A stretch of DNA of 64,000 bases from Bosea sp. 124 (GTDB lineage Bacteria; Pseudomonadota; Alphaproteobacteria; Rhizobiales; Beijerinckiaceae): contig NZ_PZZM01000001.1 in assembly GCF_003046175.1 (NCBI RefSeq), forward strand, positions 4,047,001 through 4,111,000, written 5' to 3'. The number at the start of each line of letters is the position of its first letter. The first letter of the stretch is position 1. Both the position numbers and the translations under genes were made by a program. Positions 36,720-45,730 of this stretch are shown piece after piece. The notes below the pieces were generated by a model that saw only the letters and a program-made list of their open reading frames with translations, had not been told where the DNA came from and searched no databases.

Positions 36720-37238
36720 CAGAACCTCGCAACGGGCGTGCTGGACGGTCGGCTGGAGGAACTTGGTCCTGATCTCTCGGCGCCGGGACCAGCCTTCATA
36801 GGAGGTAAAGCCCGGCTTCAGGCGCCACTCCAGCGATACGGTGCAGGAGCGGGCGCCATCGGTCTTCAGCCAGATGGCGAAGGTGTGAGAGGGTCTGGCC
36901 ACAAGCCGGACCAGCGTGCGCTCGTTGACGACCTTCCATTGCGAAACGAAACGGCCATCGATGTCTTCGCCCAGTTCGCCCTCCTTGAGCCGGGCCGAAC
37001 GACCCCGCCCCCTTCGGCGCTGGTTATCCGTGAAGAGTTCGGTGACCTTTCCGCCCTTGCCGAGTGTCAGGAGGAAGGTTCCGCCCGCGAGGCGGGACCG
37101 CGGCTCGGGCTCGATCACCTCAACGGTCCAGGCCACGGACAGGCGGAACTGCACGTCCTGAGCCATCGCAGCGGGCGCATGAGCGAGGGCCACGAGAGGG
37201 CAGGCTGCCAGGATGATCGCGATCAGGGATTTCGACAT
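36711..37238 (-). CDS. Hypothetical exported protein
   Basis: 175 residues. Sec signal peptide (IAIILAACPLVALAHAPAAM, cleavage after AMA/Q). The mature part has alternating strands and basic patches (NQRRRGRGRSARLKEGELGE) and two cysteines (ARSCTVSLEW; HARCEVLQV) that could form a disulfide. No known family recognised. It lies 54 bp behind the caspase-like gene on the same strand, so both may be co-expressed. Confidence 0.7.
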   Translation of the reverse strand: MSKSLIAIILAACPLVALAHAPAAMAQDVQFRLSVAWTVEVIEPEPRSRLAGGTFLLTLGKGGKVTELFTDNQRRRGRGRSARLKEGELGEDIDGRFVSQWKVVNERTLVRLVARPSHTFAIWLKTDGARSCTVSLEWRLKPGFTSYEGWSRRREIRTKFLQPTVQHARCEVLQV

Positions 37239-37292
37239 CGTCCCTCGACTGTTGTGATACGAAAGGTCGGTGCAGCGCGTCGCGAGTGCCGC

Positions 37293-39311
37293 TCACTCGC
37301 AGAACGACTGGCCGTTGAACGAGAAGCAGCGGCCGCTTCGCGCGGGAGGCGTCGCCTTCGGGGTCTGCGCGCGAACCTTCTGCGGCTGCTCCGCTCGCTT
37401 CACCTGCGCTTTTTGAACGACGCAGGCGCCGTCGCGCTCGATCTGGCCCCGTGGGCATGAGAGCGGGCAAATCCGCCCGGGCTGGCGCTTGAGCGCATCG
37501 AGGAACGCGTCGTTGGGGGCATCCGGAATGCTGGTCCGGGTCAGGCGCGCGAACTGTTGCACCGCCTGCTTCGTCTGCCGGCTCGACCATTCCGCGTCGG
37601 GCTTGCCGTTGTAGCAGCCGACGCGCCTGAGTTCGAGATGGATCGTGCTCGTCAGGCCGGCGATGCCTGGCCCCGCTGCGGGAGCGGGCGTTTCGGCATC
37701 CCTCGCCAGCGAGGCGATCTGCGGCGCGGCGTCCTGCGATGGCGGCTGCTTCTCGCGCGCAAGGGCAGCGCCGGCCTCCCTTTGCACGCGCTGGAGCTCC
37801 TCAGCGGCGCGGCGGCGTTCCGCCTCGATATCGGCGATCAGCCTGGTGCGCTCGCGCTCGGAGGTGTCGCGGATGTCCTGCTCCGCCTTGAAGCGGGCGG
37901 CCAGTTCCGCGGAGGCGCGACGATTCTCCTCTTCGAGCTTGGCCAGTCGCTCGGCGATCCGGCGCTCCTCCTCCAGCTTCTGGCGGCTGGCGTCGTCCTC
38001 GGCGGTCCGGATGCGGTCGGCCTGACCTGCGGCCAGGCGGTCGCGTTCTACGCTCTGGCGCTCGCGCTCCTTGTCGTCGCGGGCGCGACGCGCCTCCTGC
38101 TCAGCGCGCGCCGCAAGCTCGCTCTGGAATCGGCGCTTCTCGGCCTCCAACTCGGCGAAGCGCTCGTCGAGCCGCCGCTTCTGCTCGGCCTGTTGTCGAA
38201 CCGCATCGTCCTCCGCCTTGCGCCGGATGTCGGCCTGTGCCGTGACAAGCCTGTCGCGCTCGGCCTTCTCGCCTGCAAGCCGGGCTTCCTCCGTCTTTGC
38301 CGCAGCCTCCGCCGCAGCCATGGCCTTGCGCCGCTCCTCCTCATACCGGGCGATCTGCTGGTTCAGAGCGCTTTCCCGCTGTGCGCGGTCAATGGCATCG
38401 ACGCGCGCTTTGGCAGCATCGGCCAGGTAGCTGCCGGGGAAGCGGCTCACGAAACCGCGCAAGGCGGCGGCGTCGTCACTCTCGCGTAGCTTGGCCCAGG
38501 CCTGAATATCCGTTTCGCTGCGGTTGAAGTAGAAATCGCCGAGGAGGGACAAAGACAGCTCCGGCGTCTGCTTGCCGGTGGTGCGCTGGTTGACGTTGAC
38601 CGCGACCTTGCGGAAAAGCTGGCCGATCTCGAGGCCGGGTTCGCCGAGTTGCTCGATGAAGGCCGCGCTGAACGGGCTGTTGCGCCCCATGCCATCCGCC
38701 GCGACGTCGTTGGCCTGGGTGGCATAGGCGACCACCATGCCCTTGTTCTGCGGGATGGGCGCGAGGCCGCGGCCGACCGAACTGCTGCGCGTGCGGTTGG
38801 AACTGGAGATCCGGTTCGCCATGGGGTTGTTCCGGCAGGCGTCGAGGATCAGGACACGGACACCCGCGGCATTCTGGAGTGCCTCGACGACGTCGGCGAC
38901 GCGGGTCGTCTCGTAGGGGATCGCGAGTTCGTCGGCAGGGGAGGCATCGACCGGAAGCAGGAAATTCTCGCCGCGAAACTGCAATCCGTGGCCGGCATAG
39001 AAGAACAGCGCCGCATCCGCTCCGTCGGCCGCCCGGGCGAAGCGGCCCAGCGCCTCGCCCATGCCGCGCCTGTCGAGGTCGTGCCCCTCGATCACCTCGA
39101 ACCCGACCGCCCTGAGAGCTGCGGACACATCCTGCGCGTCGTTGCGCGGATTGAGCAGTCTGGGCACGGCCCGATAGGCCGAATTGCCGATGACGAGCGC
39201 GACGCGGCGTTCCGTCGGCTCGTTGGCAAACGTCGCTTCCGCCGCGCAAAAATATGCGAGGAGGACAAGCAGGAGTCCAAGCACAGAGCCGGTGGATGAC
39301 CGCGCGACCAA
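37293..39311 (-). CDS. Caspase-family (peptidase C14) protein with coiled coil and peptidoglycan-binding-like domain
   Basis: 672 residues. Signal peptide (1-30) predicts export. A caspase p20-like domain follows, at about 35-260: the catalytic dyad is His108 in FFYAGHGLQFRG and Cys159 in LILDACRNNP. Residues ~310-550 are a charged Arg/Glu/Ala coiled coil. A PG_binding_1-like segment (VGCYNGKPDAEWSSRQTKQA) lies near 580, then a Cys-rich end (GRICPLSCPRGQIERDGACV). Similar proteins are frequent in Hyphomicrobiales; substrates are not known. The wall-binding-like end suggests a periplasmic site (inference). Confidence 0.87.
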   Translation of the reverse strand: MVARSSTGSVLGLLLVLLAYFCAAEATFANEPTERRVALVIGNSAYRAVPRLLNPRNDAQDVSAALRAVGFEVIEGHDLDRRGMGEALGRFARAADGADAALFFYAGHGLQFRGENFLLPVDASPADELAIPYETTRVADVVEALQNAAGVRVLILDACRNNPMANRISSSNRTRSSSVGRGLAPIPQNKGMVVAYATQANDVAADGMGRNSPFSAAFIEQLGEPGLEIGQLFRKVAVNVNQRTTGKQTPELSLSLLGDFYFNRSETDIQAWAKLRESDDAAALRGFVSRFPGSYLADAAKARVDAIDRAQRESALNQQIARYEEERRKAMAAAEAAAKTEEARLAGEKAERDRLVTAQADIRRKAEDDAVRQQAEQKRRLDERFAELEAEKRRFQSELAARAEQEARRARDDKERERQSVERDRLAAGQADRIRTAEDDASRQKLEEERRIAERLAKLEEENRRASAELAARFKAEQDIRDTSERERTRLIADIEAERRRAAEELQRVQREAGAALAREKQPPSQDAAPQIASLARDAETPAPAAGPGIAGLTSTIHLELRRVGCYNGKPDAEWSSRQTKQAVQQFARLTRTSIPDAPNDAFLDALKRQPGRICPLSCPRGQIERDGACVVQKAQVKRAEQPQKVRAQTPKATPPARSGRCFSFNGQSFCE

Positions 39312-39487
39312 ATGAGTGATCCGTATGACGCCTGGTCGAAGACTATAGCGCGTCCTGACATCGCCGCCAGCGGCCTTCGAGTCGAGATCTCGGACAAGAT
39401 CCAGTGTGTAGGGGCAGCGCGCCGCGGCGTGATCCCGCGGACAAACGCTGGGTCAGCGCTCCGGCAAAGCCTCGCTAATCTGGGTTT

Positions 39488-41986
39488 TCAGCCCATCGCC
39501 GCCTTCACGGTCTCGACGAGCTGCTTCATCGTGAAAGGCTTTGGCAGGAACTGGAAATCCTCGCCCTCGGGCAGGTTCTTGCGGAAGGCCTCCTCGGCAT
39601 AACCCGAGACGAAGACGACCTTGGTCGCCGGGTTGCGCTGGCGCAGTTCGCCGAGCAGGGTCGGCCCATCCATCTCCGGCATCACCACATCGGAGACGAC
39701 GAGGTCGATCTTGCCATCATGCTGGAGGAAGATGTCGAGCGCCTCGACGCCCGAGGCCGCCTCGTGGACGGTGTAGCCGCGCGAGACCAGCATGCGGGCG
39801 TTGAGTGCGCGCACCGCATCCTCGTCCTCGACCAGCAGGATGACGCCGGCGCCGGTGTGGTCGGCGGCGACCTTCTTCGGCGCCTCCTTGATTGCGGCCT
39901 CGGCGGCAATCTCCTCTTCGCTCGGCACATGGCGCGGCAGGAAGATCTGGAAGATCGTGCCGCGTCCGACGACGGAATCGCAGAAGACGAAGCCGCCGGT
40001 CTGCTTGACGATGCCATAGACCATGGAGAGGCCGAGGCCGGTGCCCTTGCCGACCTCCTTGGTGGTGAAGAACGGCTCGAAGATCTTGTCGAGATGCTCG
40101 GGCGCGATGCCGGTGCCGCTGTCCTCGACCTCGAGCAGGACATAGTCGTCAGCGGGCAGGGCGGCATAGCCGAAGGCGGCGCAGGCGGCGGCGTCGACAT
40201 TGCGGGTGCGGACGGCGAGCTTGCCGCCATCGGCCATCGCGTCGCGGGCATTGACGGCGAGGTTGACGATAACCTGCTCGAGCTGGCCGAGATCGGCCTT
40301 TACAGGCCAGAGATCGCGGCCCTGGCGGACATCGAGCGTGACCTTGTCGGCGACGACGCGCTTGAGCATCAGCGACAGGTCGGAGAGCACGTCGCCAAGC
40401 TCCAGCACCTGCGGGCGCAGCGTCTGGCGGCGCGAGAAGGCAAGCAGTTGCCGCACCAGTGCCGCGGCGCGGTAGGCGTTCTGCTTGATCTGCATGATGT
40501 CCGGGAACGACGGGTCGGTCGGCCGGTGGCTGGCGAGCAGGAACTCCGAGGCGTTGATGATGACCTGCAGCACGTTGTTGAAATCATGTGCGATGCCGCC
40601 GGCGAGCTGGCCGACGGCCTGCATCTTCTGGGCCTGGTCGATATTGTCCTTGAGCTTGCGCTCGGCGGTCGTCTCCAGCGCGTAGATGATCGCGCGCTCG
40701 CCGTCGCCATCCTCGGTTGCGGCGACCGGCGAGAGATAGAGCCTGGCCGAGCGGGTCTCGTCGGCGGCCAGCGTCAGGTCGAGCGGGGCGGTTTCGGAGC
40801 GCCCTTCCATCGCCGCAGCCAGCGCACGGTCGAGGCCGCCCCCGGCTGCGACGAGGTCGTGGATGGCTGCCGGCTGGGGACCGGCCTGGGTCAGGCGGGC
40901 GAAGGCGGCGTTGGAGCGCAGGATGGTGCCGGTGCGGTCTACCGTCGCGATCGCCATCGGGGTCGAGTGGAAGAAGCGGGCGAACCGGATTTCGGCGTCG
41001 CTGCCGACATCGGTCCCCACTTCGCCCGGCGCGCGGTTGAGCACCAGCGTGCGCGAGGGGCCGGCCCGGCCATCGCTGCCGAAGGCGACCTGATGATGCA
41101 GGCGAACCGGAAGCGGGGCGCCGTTGCGGCGCTTCAGATCGACGTCGAGCACCTCGATCCGAACATCGCCGGGTTGGCCGCGGATGGCCTGGACAAGCGC
41201 GGCTGCGGCCGGAGTCGCGATGTCGTCGAGATGCAGGCCGCCGGAGCCGAAGCGGGCGAGGTCGAAATCGAGCCAGCCCGAGAGCGTGGCGTTGAGATAG
41301 GAGACCTCGCCATCGGCGTCGATCGAGACGAAGCCGGCCGGCGCATGGTCGAGATAGTCGATCGCGTGCTGGAGTTCCTGGAAGGCGTTCTCCTGGCGCT
41401 CGCGCTCCGGCGTCACGTCCGAGACCGCCCAGAGTGTCGCGGGCTTGCCGTCGCGGCGCAGGGGCGCGACCTTGATCCGGTACCAGCCGACGGCGCCGCG
41501 GCCGTTCAGCGCCGGCTCTAATCGGATTTCCTCGGCCAGCCGGCGGCTTTCGCGCGCGGCAGTGGCGAGGCGGTAGATCGCCTCCGAAACCTCGGCGCGG
41601 CCGGTGAACAGGCTGCCGACCGGGCGCAGGTCGCTGGCGCCGCGGGCGCCCGCCAGCGCGAGATAGGCCTCGTTGGCATAGACGATCCCGTTCTCGCCTT
41701 CGGTGACGACGACGCCCTCGTCGGCGCGGTCGACGATCGTCTTGGTCAGATCGTTGCGGGCGGCTCGGCCGGAGAACTGGATCAGGCCGATGGCGAAGGC
41801 GAACAGGCCGAAGACGCCGACGACGGAGAGGAGGGCCAGCAGCCCCAGGATCAGCGGCTGGGCCCATTCATTGGCGATGAAGCCGAGCGCGATCGCGGCG
41901 CCGACGAGCAGCCCCGCGACGAGCAGGATGACGCCGATATGGCCGGGCTTGTCGGAGCGATCGATCGCAGTCGTGGTTCCGCCCAT
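39488..41986 (-). CDS. cckA: Cell-cycle hybrid histidine kinase CckA
   Basis: 832 residues from ATG 41986 ([20 protein letters not shown]). Two TM helices (about 16-37 and 43-70), PAS-type segments, H-box [18 protein letters not shown] with His about 467, a HATPase domain ([29 protein letters not shown]) and a receiver domain with phospho-acceptor Asp about 766 ([12 protein letters not shown]). In Caulobacter and Brucella CckA phosphorylates CtrA through ChpT. Its position behind flhB and the CtrA-type boxes in this window fit that role. chpT and ctrA are not in the window. Confidence 0.93.
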   Translation of the reverse strand: MGGTTTAIDRSDKPGHIGVILLVAGLLVGAAIALGFIANEWAQPLILGLLALLSVVGVFGLFAFAIGLIQFSGRAARNDLTKTIVDRADEGVVVTEGENGIVYANEAYLALAGARGASDLRPVGSLFTGRAEVSEAIYRLATAARESRRLAEEIRLEPALNGRGAVGWYRIKVAPLRRDGKPATLWAVSDVTPERERQENAFQELQHAIDYLDHAPAGFVSIDADGEVSYLNATLSGWLDFDLARFGSGGLHLDDIATPAAAALVQAIRGQPGDVRIEVLDVDLKRRNGAPLPVRLHHQVAFGSDGRAGPSRTLVLNRAPGEVGTDVGSDAEIRFARFFHSTPMAIATVDRTGTILRSNAAFARLTQAGPQPAAIHDLVAAGGGLDRALAAAMEGRSETAPLDLTLAADETRSARLYLSPVAATEDGDGERAIIYALETTAERKLKDNIDQAQKMQAVGQLAGGIAHDFNNVLQVIINASEFLLASHRPTDPSFPDIMQIKQNAYRAAALVRQLLAFSRRQTLRPQVLELGDVLSDLSLMLKRVVADKVTLDVRQGRDLWPVKADLGQLEQVIVNLAVNARDAMADGGKLAVRTRNVDAAACAAFGYAALPADDYVLLEVEDSGTGIAPEHLDKIFEPFFTTKEVGKGTGLGLSMVYGIVKQTGGFVFCDSVVGRGTIFQIFLPRHVPSEEEIAAEAAIKEAPKKVAADHTGAGVILLVEDEDAVRALNARMLVSRGYTVHEAASGVEALDIFLQHDGKIDLVVSDVVMPEMDGPTLLGELRQRNPATKVVFVSGYAEEAFRKNLPEGEDFQFLPKPFTMKQLVETVKAAMG

Positions 41987-42052
41987 TGCGGTGTGGTCCG
42001 TCCCGTTGCTGTCGAGCCGCCGCGACGGCGACGCTTGCGCGCGTAGTCCGAT

Positions 42053-42097
42053 GCATGATGTGGTCCGAAAACCGGTTCCCACTTTCCGGCATCATGC
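42053..42097. repeat. 45-bp palindromic intergenic element
   Basis: Perfect 8-bp terminal inverted repeats GCATGATG / CATCATGC flank an imperfect palindrome with TCCGAAAACCGG and TTTCCGG. It lies 10 bp behind the flhB stop and 67 bp before cckA. It resembles a short dispersed repeat I recall from many Hyphomicrobiales genomes (REP-like). Only one copy is seen in this window. Confidence 0.7.
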
Positions 42098-42106
42098 TTG
42101 AGCGAG

Positions 42107-43174
42107 TTAGGCGCGCCGGCCCTTCAGGCGCAAGACGTATCCGATCACTTCGGCCACAGCCTGATAGTGTTCGACAGGAATTTCTTCGTCGATGTCGACG
42201 CTGGCGTAGAGCGCGCGCGCCAGGGGCACGTTCTCGACGATCGGAACGCTATGCTCGCCGGCGACCTCGCGGATCTTCAGCGCGACCGCGTCGACGCCCT
42301 TGGCGAGGCAGAGCGGCGCGGCCATGCCGGGCTCGTATTGCAGCGCGACGGCATAGTGGGTCGGGTTGGTGATGATCACGGTCGCCTTCGGCACTGCCGC
42401 CATCATGCGCTTGCGCACGCGCTGCGCCCGGATCTGGCGGAGCTTCGCCTTGACCTCGGGATTGCCTTCCGAGTTCTTGTATTCGTCCTTCAGCTCCTGC
42501 TTGGTCATCTTCTGGCGCTGGTACCAGGTCCAGCGTTGCCAGCCGAAATCGCCCAGCGCGATCACGGCGAAGAGCGCAAGCGCGCTCGCCATCAGCTTGA
42601 TCGCGAGCACGAGGGCGGCCGGCAGCAACGCCGAGACGCTCATCTGCGCGAAGCCCTCGAGCCGGTCGTGCTCGTTCCACAGCGTGGTCCAGACGACGGC
42701 GCCGACAAGGCCGGTCTTGGCGAGACCCTTGGCGAAATTGACCCAGGCCTCCTTGCCGAACATCCGCTTGGCGCCGGCCATGGGCGAGATGCGGCTGAAC
42801 TTCGGCATCAGCGGGTCGAGGGTCCAGAGCGGCTTGTGCTGGATCAGCGCGCCGGCCAGCGCCGCGCAGAGGATGAAGGCGAAGGGCAGGCCCAGCGCCG
42901 AGAAGCCGGCCATGACACCCTGCTTGGCCACATGGGTAAAGGCCTGGCCGTCGGACGGCACCTGATGGGCGTTCATCAGGAAGGCGCGCAGCGAGAGCGC
43001 GGCATCCCGGGCCGACCAGCCGGCGCCGACGAGCAGCGCCATGGTGAAGCCGCAGAGCACGAAAAAGGTGCCGATCTCCTGCGATCTGGGAATGTCGCCT
43101 TTCTCGGTCGCCTGATCCAGCTTTCGCTGTGTCGGCTCCTCTGTCCTGTCCTCGTTGTCGGCATCCTCTGACAT
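42107..43174 (-). CDS. flhB: Flagellar type III export protein FlhB
   Basis: 355 residues. N-terminus EDRTEEPTQRKLDQATEKGD, four TM segments and the autocleavage site NPTH in ATVIITNPTHYAVALQYEPG, followed by the FlhB-CC domain. It is the export gate component that switches substrate from rod/hook to filament. fliR lies 6 bp upstream on the same strand. Confidence 0.97.
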   Translation of the reverse strand: MSEDADNEDRTEEPTQRKLDQATEKGDIPRSQEIGTFFVLCGFTMALLVGAGWSARDAALSLRAFLMNAHQVPSDGQAFTHVAKQGVMAGFSALGLPFAFILCAALAGALIQHKPLWTLDPLMPKFSRISPMAGAKRMFGKEAWVNFAKGLAKTGLVGAVVWTTLWNEHDRLEGFAQMSVSALLPAALVLAIKLMASALALFAVIALGDFGWQRWTWYQRQKMTKQELKDEYKNSEGNPEVKAKLRQIRAQRVRKRMMAAVPKATVIITNPTHYAVALQYEPGMAAPLCLAKGVDAVALKIREVAGEHSVPIVENVPLARALYASVDIDEEIPVEHYQAVAEVIGYVLRLKGRRA

Positions 43175-43180
43175 GGCGCG

Positions 43181-43939
43181 TCAGTTCCCGGCGAACTGGC
43201 GCAGGAAGGCGCCGAGATCGTTGAGGAAGACGCTCATCATCACGCCGACGACGGCCAGCAGCACCAGCATGCCGCCGAGGATCGAGGCCGGCACCGCCAG
43301 GAAGAAGACCTGGAGCTGCGGCATCATCCGCGCCAGCACGCCGAGGCCGAGGTTGAAGAGCAGGCCGAAGACGATGAAGGGCGCCGAGATCTGGACGGCA
43401 AGCGCGAAGCCCTGCGACGCCGCACGGATCGCCAGCGTCATCACGTCGCCGATTTCCGGGATGCCGCCGGGCGGCAGCACGCGGTAGCTTTCATGGATCG
43501 CGACGATGGCGACATGGTGCAAATCGCTCGTCAGGACGAGCGTGATGCCGAGCATGGTCAAAAGATTGCCGATCGAGGGATTCTGGGTTCCGCCAGTCGG
43601 ATCGACCGTCATGGCGAAGCCGAGACCCATGGTCTGGGCGACCAGCGTGCCGGCGGTCTGGAGGGCGGCCATGACGAAGCGGGCGCAGACGCCGATGACG
43701 AGACCGATCAGGATCTCCCCGACCAGCAGTCCGACGACGCCCGGCATGTCCGGCGGCAGGCGCAACAGCGGGCGCGCCATCGGGACCACCACCAGCGCGA
43801 TGAAGAAGGCGAGCGAGAGCCGGCCGCGCGAAAAGACGAAGCGCTCGCCGATGCCCGGCATCAGCATGACGAGCGTACCGACGCGCGCGAAGACGAGCAC
43901 GAAGATGGCGCTGATCTCGGGCAGGATCGCGATCTGCAT
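43181..43939 (-). CDS. fliR: Flagellar export gate protein FliR
   Basis: 252 residues from ATG 43939 (MQIAILPEISAIFVLVFARV), where family similarity begins. An alternative ATG at 44023 overlaps the fliQ stop (ATGA) and would add 28 non-membrane residues; coupling favours that start and homology the shorter one. Six hydrophobic segments with FAMTVDPTGGTQNPSIGNLL typical of FliR. Part of the FliPQR export gate. Confidence 0.94.
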   Translation of the reverse strand: MQIAILPEISAIFVLVFARVGTLVMLMPGIGERFVFSRGRLSLAFFIALVVVPMARPLLRLPPDMPGVVGLLVGEILIGLVIGVCARFVMAALQTAGTLVAQTMGLGFAMTVDPTGGTQNPSIGNLLTMLGITLVLTSDLHHVAIVAIHESYRVLPPGGIPEIGDVMTLAIRAASQGFALAVQISAPFIVFGLLFNLGLGVLARMMPQLQVFFLAVPASILGGMLVLLAVVGVMMSVFLNDLGAFLRQFAGN

Positions 43940-44019
43940 CGTGCCGTGAGAGCCTCGTCGCCAGTCGGGGCGCCGTGGTGCCGGGCCACCGATGATGGCG
44001 AGCGTCAGCAGCGGCAGGA

Positions 44020-44286
44020 TCATTCGCCCGTGGCGATTCGGACGGCGACCCGTCCCATATAGCCTGCGAGCGCGTCTCCCATGAACGGGAGAAACAGCAT
44101 CAGCGCGGCGAAGACCGCCAGGATCTTGGGCACATAGACCAGTGTCTGCTCCTGGATCTGGGTCAGGGCCTGGACCAGCGAGACGGCGAGGCCGACGATG
44201 AGCGCGACCATCATCAGCGGTCCGCCGGCCTTGAGAAACACCATGATGCCGTCGCGGGCGACGTCGAGAATAGCTCCGGAAGTCAT
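44020..44286 (-). CDS. fliQ: Flagellar export gate protein FliQ
   Basis: 88 residues from ATG 44286, two TM helices (GPLMMVALIVGLAVSLVQAL; ILAVFAALMLFLPFMGDALA) separated by TQIQEQTLVYVPK, the FliQ motif. It lies between fliE and fliR. Confidence 0.95.
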   Translation of the reverse strand: MTSGAILDVARDGIMVFLKAGGPLMMVALIVGLAVSLVQALTQIQEQTLVYVPKILAVFAALMLFLPFMGDALAGYMGRVAVRIATGE

Positions 44287-44311
44287 GTTCTTTTCGTCCT
44301 GAAAGGCCGCA

Positions 44312-44635
44312 TCAAACCGGCATCCGCATGATTTCCTCATAGGCTGCGATGACGCGATCGCGCACGGCGACCAGCGTCTCGATCGCGGCCTCGCTCTCGG
44401 CCACGGCGGTGACGACGTCGACGACGTCGGCGCGGCCCATGGCGACGGAAGCGGACTGGGTATCGGCCTTGCGCCCGGCATCGGCGGTGGCTTCGAGAGC
44501 CTTGCCGATCAGGGCGGAGAAATCGGTGCTGCCCGATTCTGCGCCCGAGGAGGCGATGGGCTTGCGGAGCAGATTGCCGGCGCCCATACCCTGGATCGAG
44601 GCATAGGCTCCTGCGGCGAAGCTTGGCGTTGCCAT
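44312..44635 (-). CDS. fliE: Flagellar hook-basal body protein FliE
   Basis: 107 residues. C-terminal helix VVTAVAESEAAIETLVAVRD and RVIAAYEEIMRMPV is the FliE signature. It joins the MS ring to the rod. Lies between flgC and fliQ with 14 and 25 bp gaps. Confidence 0.95.
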   Translation of the reverse strand: MATPSFAAGAYASIQGMGAGNLLRKPIASSGAESGSTDFSALIGKALEATADAGRKADTQSASVAMGRADVVDVVTAVAESEAAIETLVAVRDRVIAAYEEIMRMPV

Positions 44636-44649
44636 GACGAGCAGATCCT

Positions 44650-45060
44650 TCAGGCGCGCAGGATGTCGATGGTGCGCTGGATCATCCGGCGCGTCGACGA
44701 GATCAGGTTGAGGTTGGCCTCGTAGCTGCGCTGGGCCTCGCGCATGTCCATCGTCTCGATCAGCGAATTGACGTTGGGCATGCGGACATTGCCGCTGGCG
44801 TCGGCCGTCGGGTTGCCGGGCTCGAATTTCGTGCGGAAGGCGCTGTTGTCACGCTGGACGCGGCCCATATCGACGACCTGGGCCTCGAGTTCGCGGTCGA
44901 AACGGCGCTGGAAGGTCGGGATCTTGCGGCGATAGGGATCGGCACCCGCGCGCTCGGGGCCCGAATCGGCGTTGGCCATGTTCTCGGCGATGACGCGCAT
45001 GCGGCCGGACTGGCTGCGCAGGCCCGAGGTTGCCACCGCGATGCTCTTGAGAAGATCCAT
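44650..45060 (-). CDS. flgC: Flagellar proximal rod protein FlgC
   Basis: 136 residues. N-terminus IAVATSGLRSQSGRMRVIAE with ENMANADS, the C-terminal MREAQRSYEANLNLISSTRR, and size typical of FlgC. Second gene of the flgB-flgC-fliE-fliQ-fliR-flhB operon. Confidence 0.96.
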   Translation of the reverse strand: MDLLKSIAVATSGLRSQSGRMRVIAENMANADSGPERAGADPYRRKIPTFQRRFDRELEAQVVDMGRVQRDNSAFRTKFEPGNPTADASGNVRMPNVNSLIETMDMREAQRSYEANLNLISSTRRMIQRTIDILRA

Positions 45061-45113
45061 CCTGCCTGTTCCTTCCAGCGCTGGCCGTCAGGCGACGTCA
45101 GCGGCCCGATTTT

Positions 45114-45515
45114 CTAGCGGCCCTTGCCGATCGCGATCTTCATCAGGCCGAGGCCCTTGCTGTAGAGCGAGGCTGCGAGCTGATAGTCCGACTGGTTCTG
45201 GGCGACCTTGGTCATCTCGTCCTCGAGATTGACCGCGTTACCGTTGGGCGTGACTTCGAAGCGCTGGGCGCGCGCGCTGTCGAAGCCGCCGCGGCGGCCG
45301 CTCAGATCCATATGCCCGGCGCTGGTCTGGGCGAGCCCGACACTCGCCTGTCCAGGCCCGATCGCCGGCGCCTTGACGTCCATCGGGCGGAAGCCCGGGC
45401 TGTCGGCGTTGGCGACGTTTTCGGCCAGCACCTTCTGGCGCGTCTGATGCCAGTGCATGCGCGTCTTGAGCGCCTGCATCAGGTTTCCGCCTGTGCCCAG
45501 GGCTGTGTTCGCCAT
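45114..45515 (-). CDS. flgB: Flagellar proximal rod protein FlgB
   Basis: 133 residues from ATG 45515 (MANTALGTGGNLMQALKTRM). AENVANADSPGFRPMDVKAP is the FlgB rod motif. First gene of the rod-export operon. A CtrA-type box and an FlbD-like motif lie 45-82 bp upstream. Confidence 0.95.
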   Translation of the reverse strand: MANTALGTGGNLMQALKTRMHWHQTRQKVLAENVANADSPGFRPMDVKAPAIGPGQASVGLAQTSAGHMDLSGRRGGFDSARAQRFEVTPNGNAVNLEDEMTKVAQNQSDYQLAASLYSKGLGLMKIAIGKGR

Positions 45516-45559
45516 GGCCGTTGACCCTTGCCGTGCCGGCGCGATGCCCCGGCTCACTC

Positions 45560-45575
45560 GGTAAATATTGCCGGG
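45560..45575. promoter_or_regulatory. 16-bp FlbD/ftr-like motif upstream of flgB
   Basis: GGTAAATATTGCCGGG matches the window consensus GGCArWTTCTGCCGGG at 13 of 16 positions (the weakest copy), 7 bp from a perfect CtrA-type box. Confidence 0.45.
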
Positions 45576-45582
45576 TCCATGG

Positions 45583-45597
45583 TTAACGAGCGGTTAA
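45583..45597. promoter_or_regulatory. Perfect CtrA-type box upstream of flgB
   Basis: TTAACGAGCGGTTAA is TTAA-N7-TTAA with no mismatch, 68 bp before flgB. Confidence 0.7.
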
Positions 45598-45621
45598 TGC
45601 CGCGTGGTTTCGCAGGTCCGG

Positions 45622-45636
45622 TTAACCACGCATTCA
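45622..45636. promoter_or_regulatory. CtrA-type box (7/8) upstream of fliO
   Basis: TTAACCACGCATTCA is TTAA-N7-TTCA, 95 bp before the fliO start, on the other side of the divergent region from the perfect box at 45583. Confidence 0.5.
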
Positions 45637-45730
45637 CCATGTTTCCTGAAAGCGCGGGCGCTATGCTATAGCCAGCGTGTTCAACGTCAGATGGACTTAC
45701 CGGCCGCCGGGGCCCGGCCCGCCGTCGCAT

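Noticed and set aside
43940..44023. Upstream 28-residue extension of FliR starting at the fliQ stop
   Set aside because: Residues are charged and unlike FliR; kept only as an alternative start despite the ATGA overlap.
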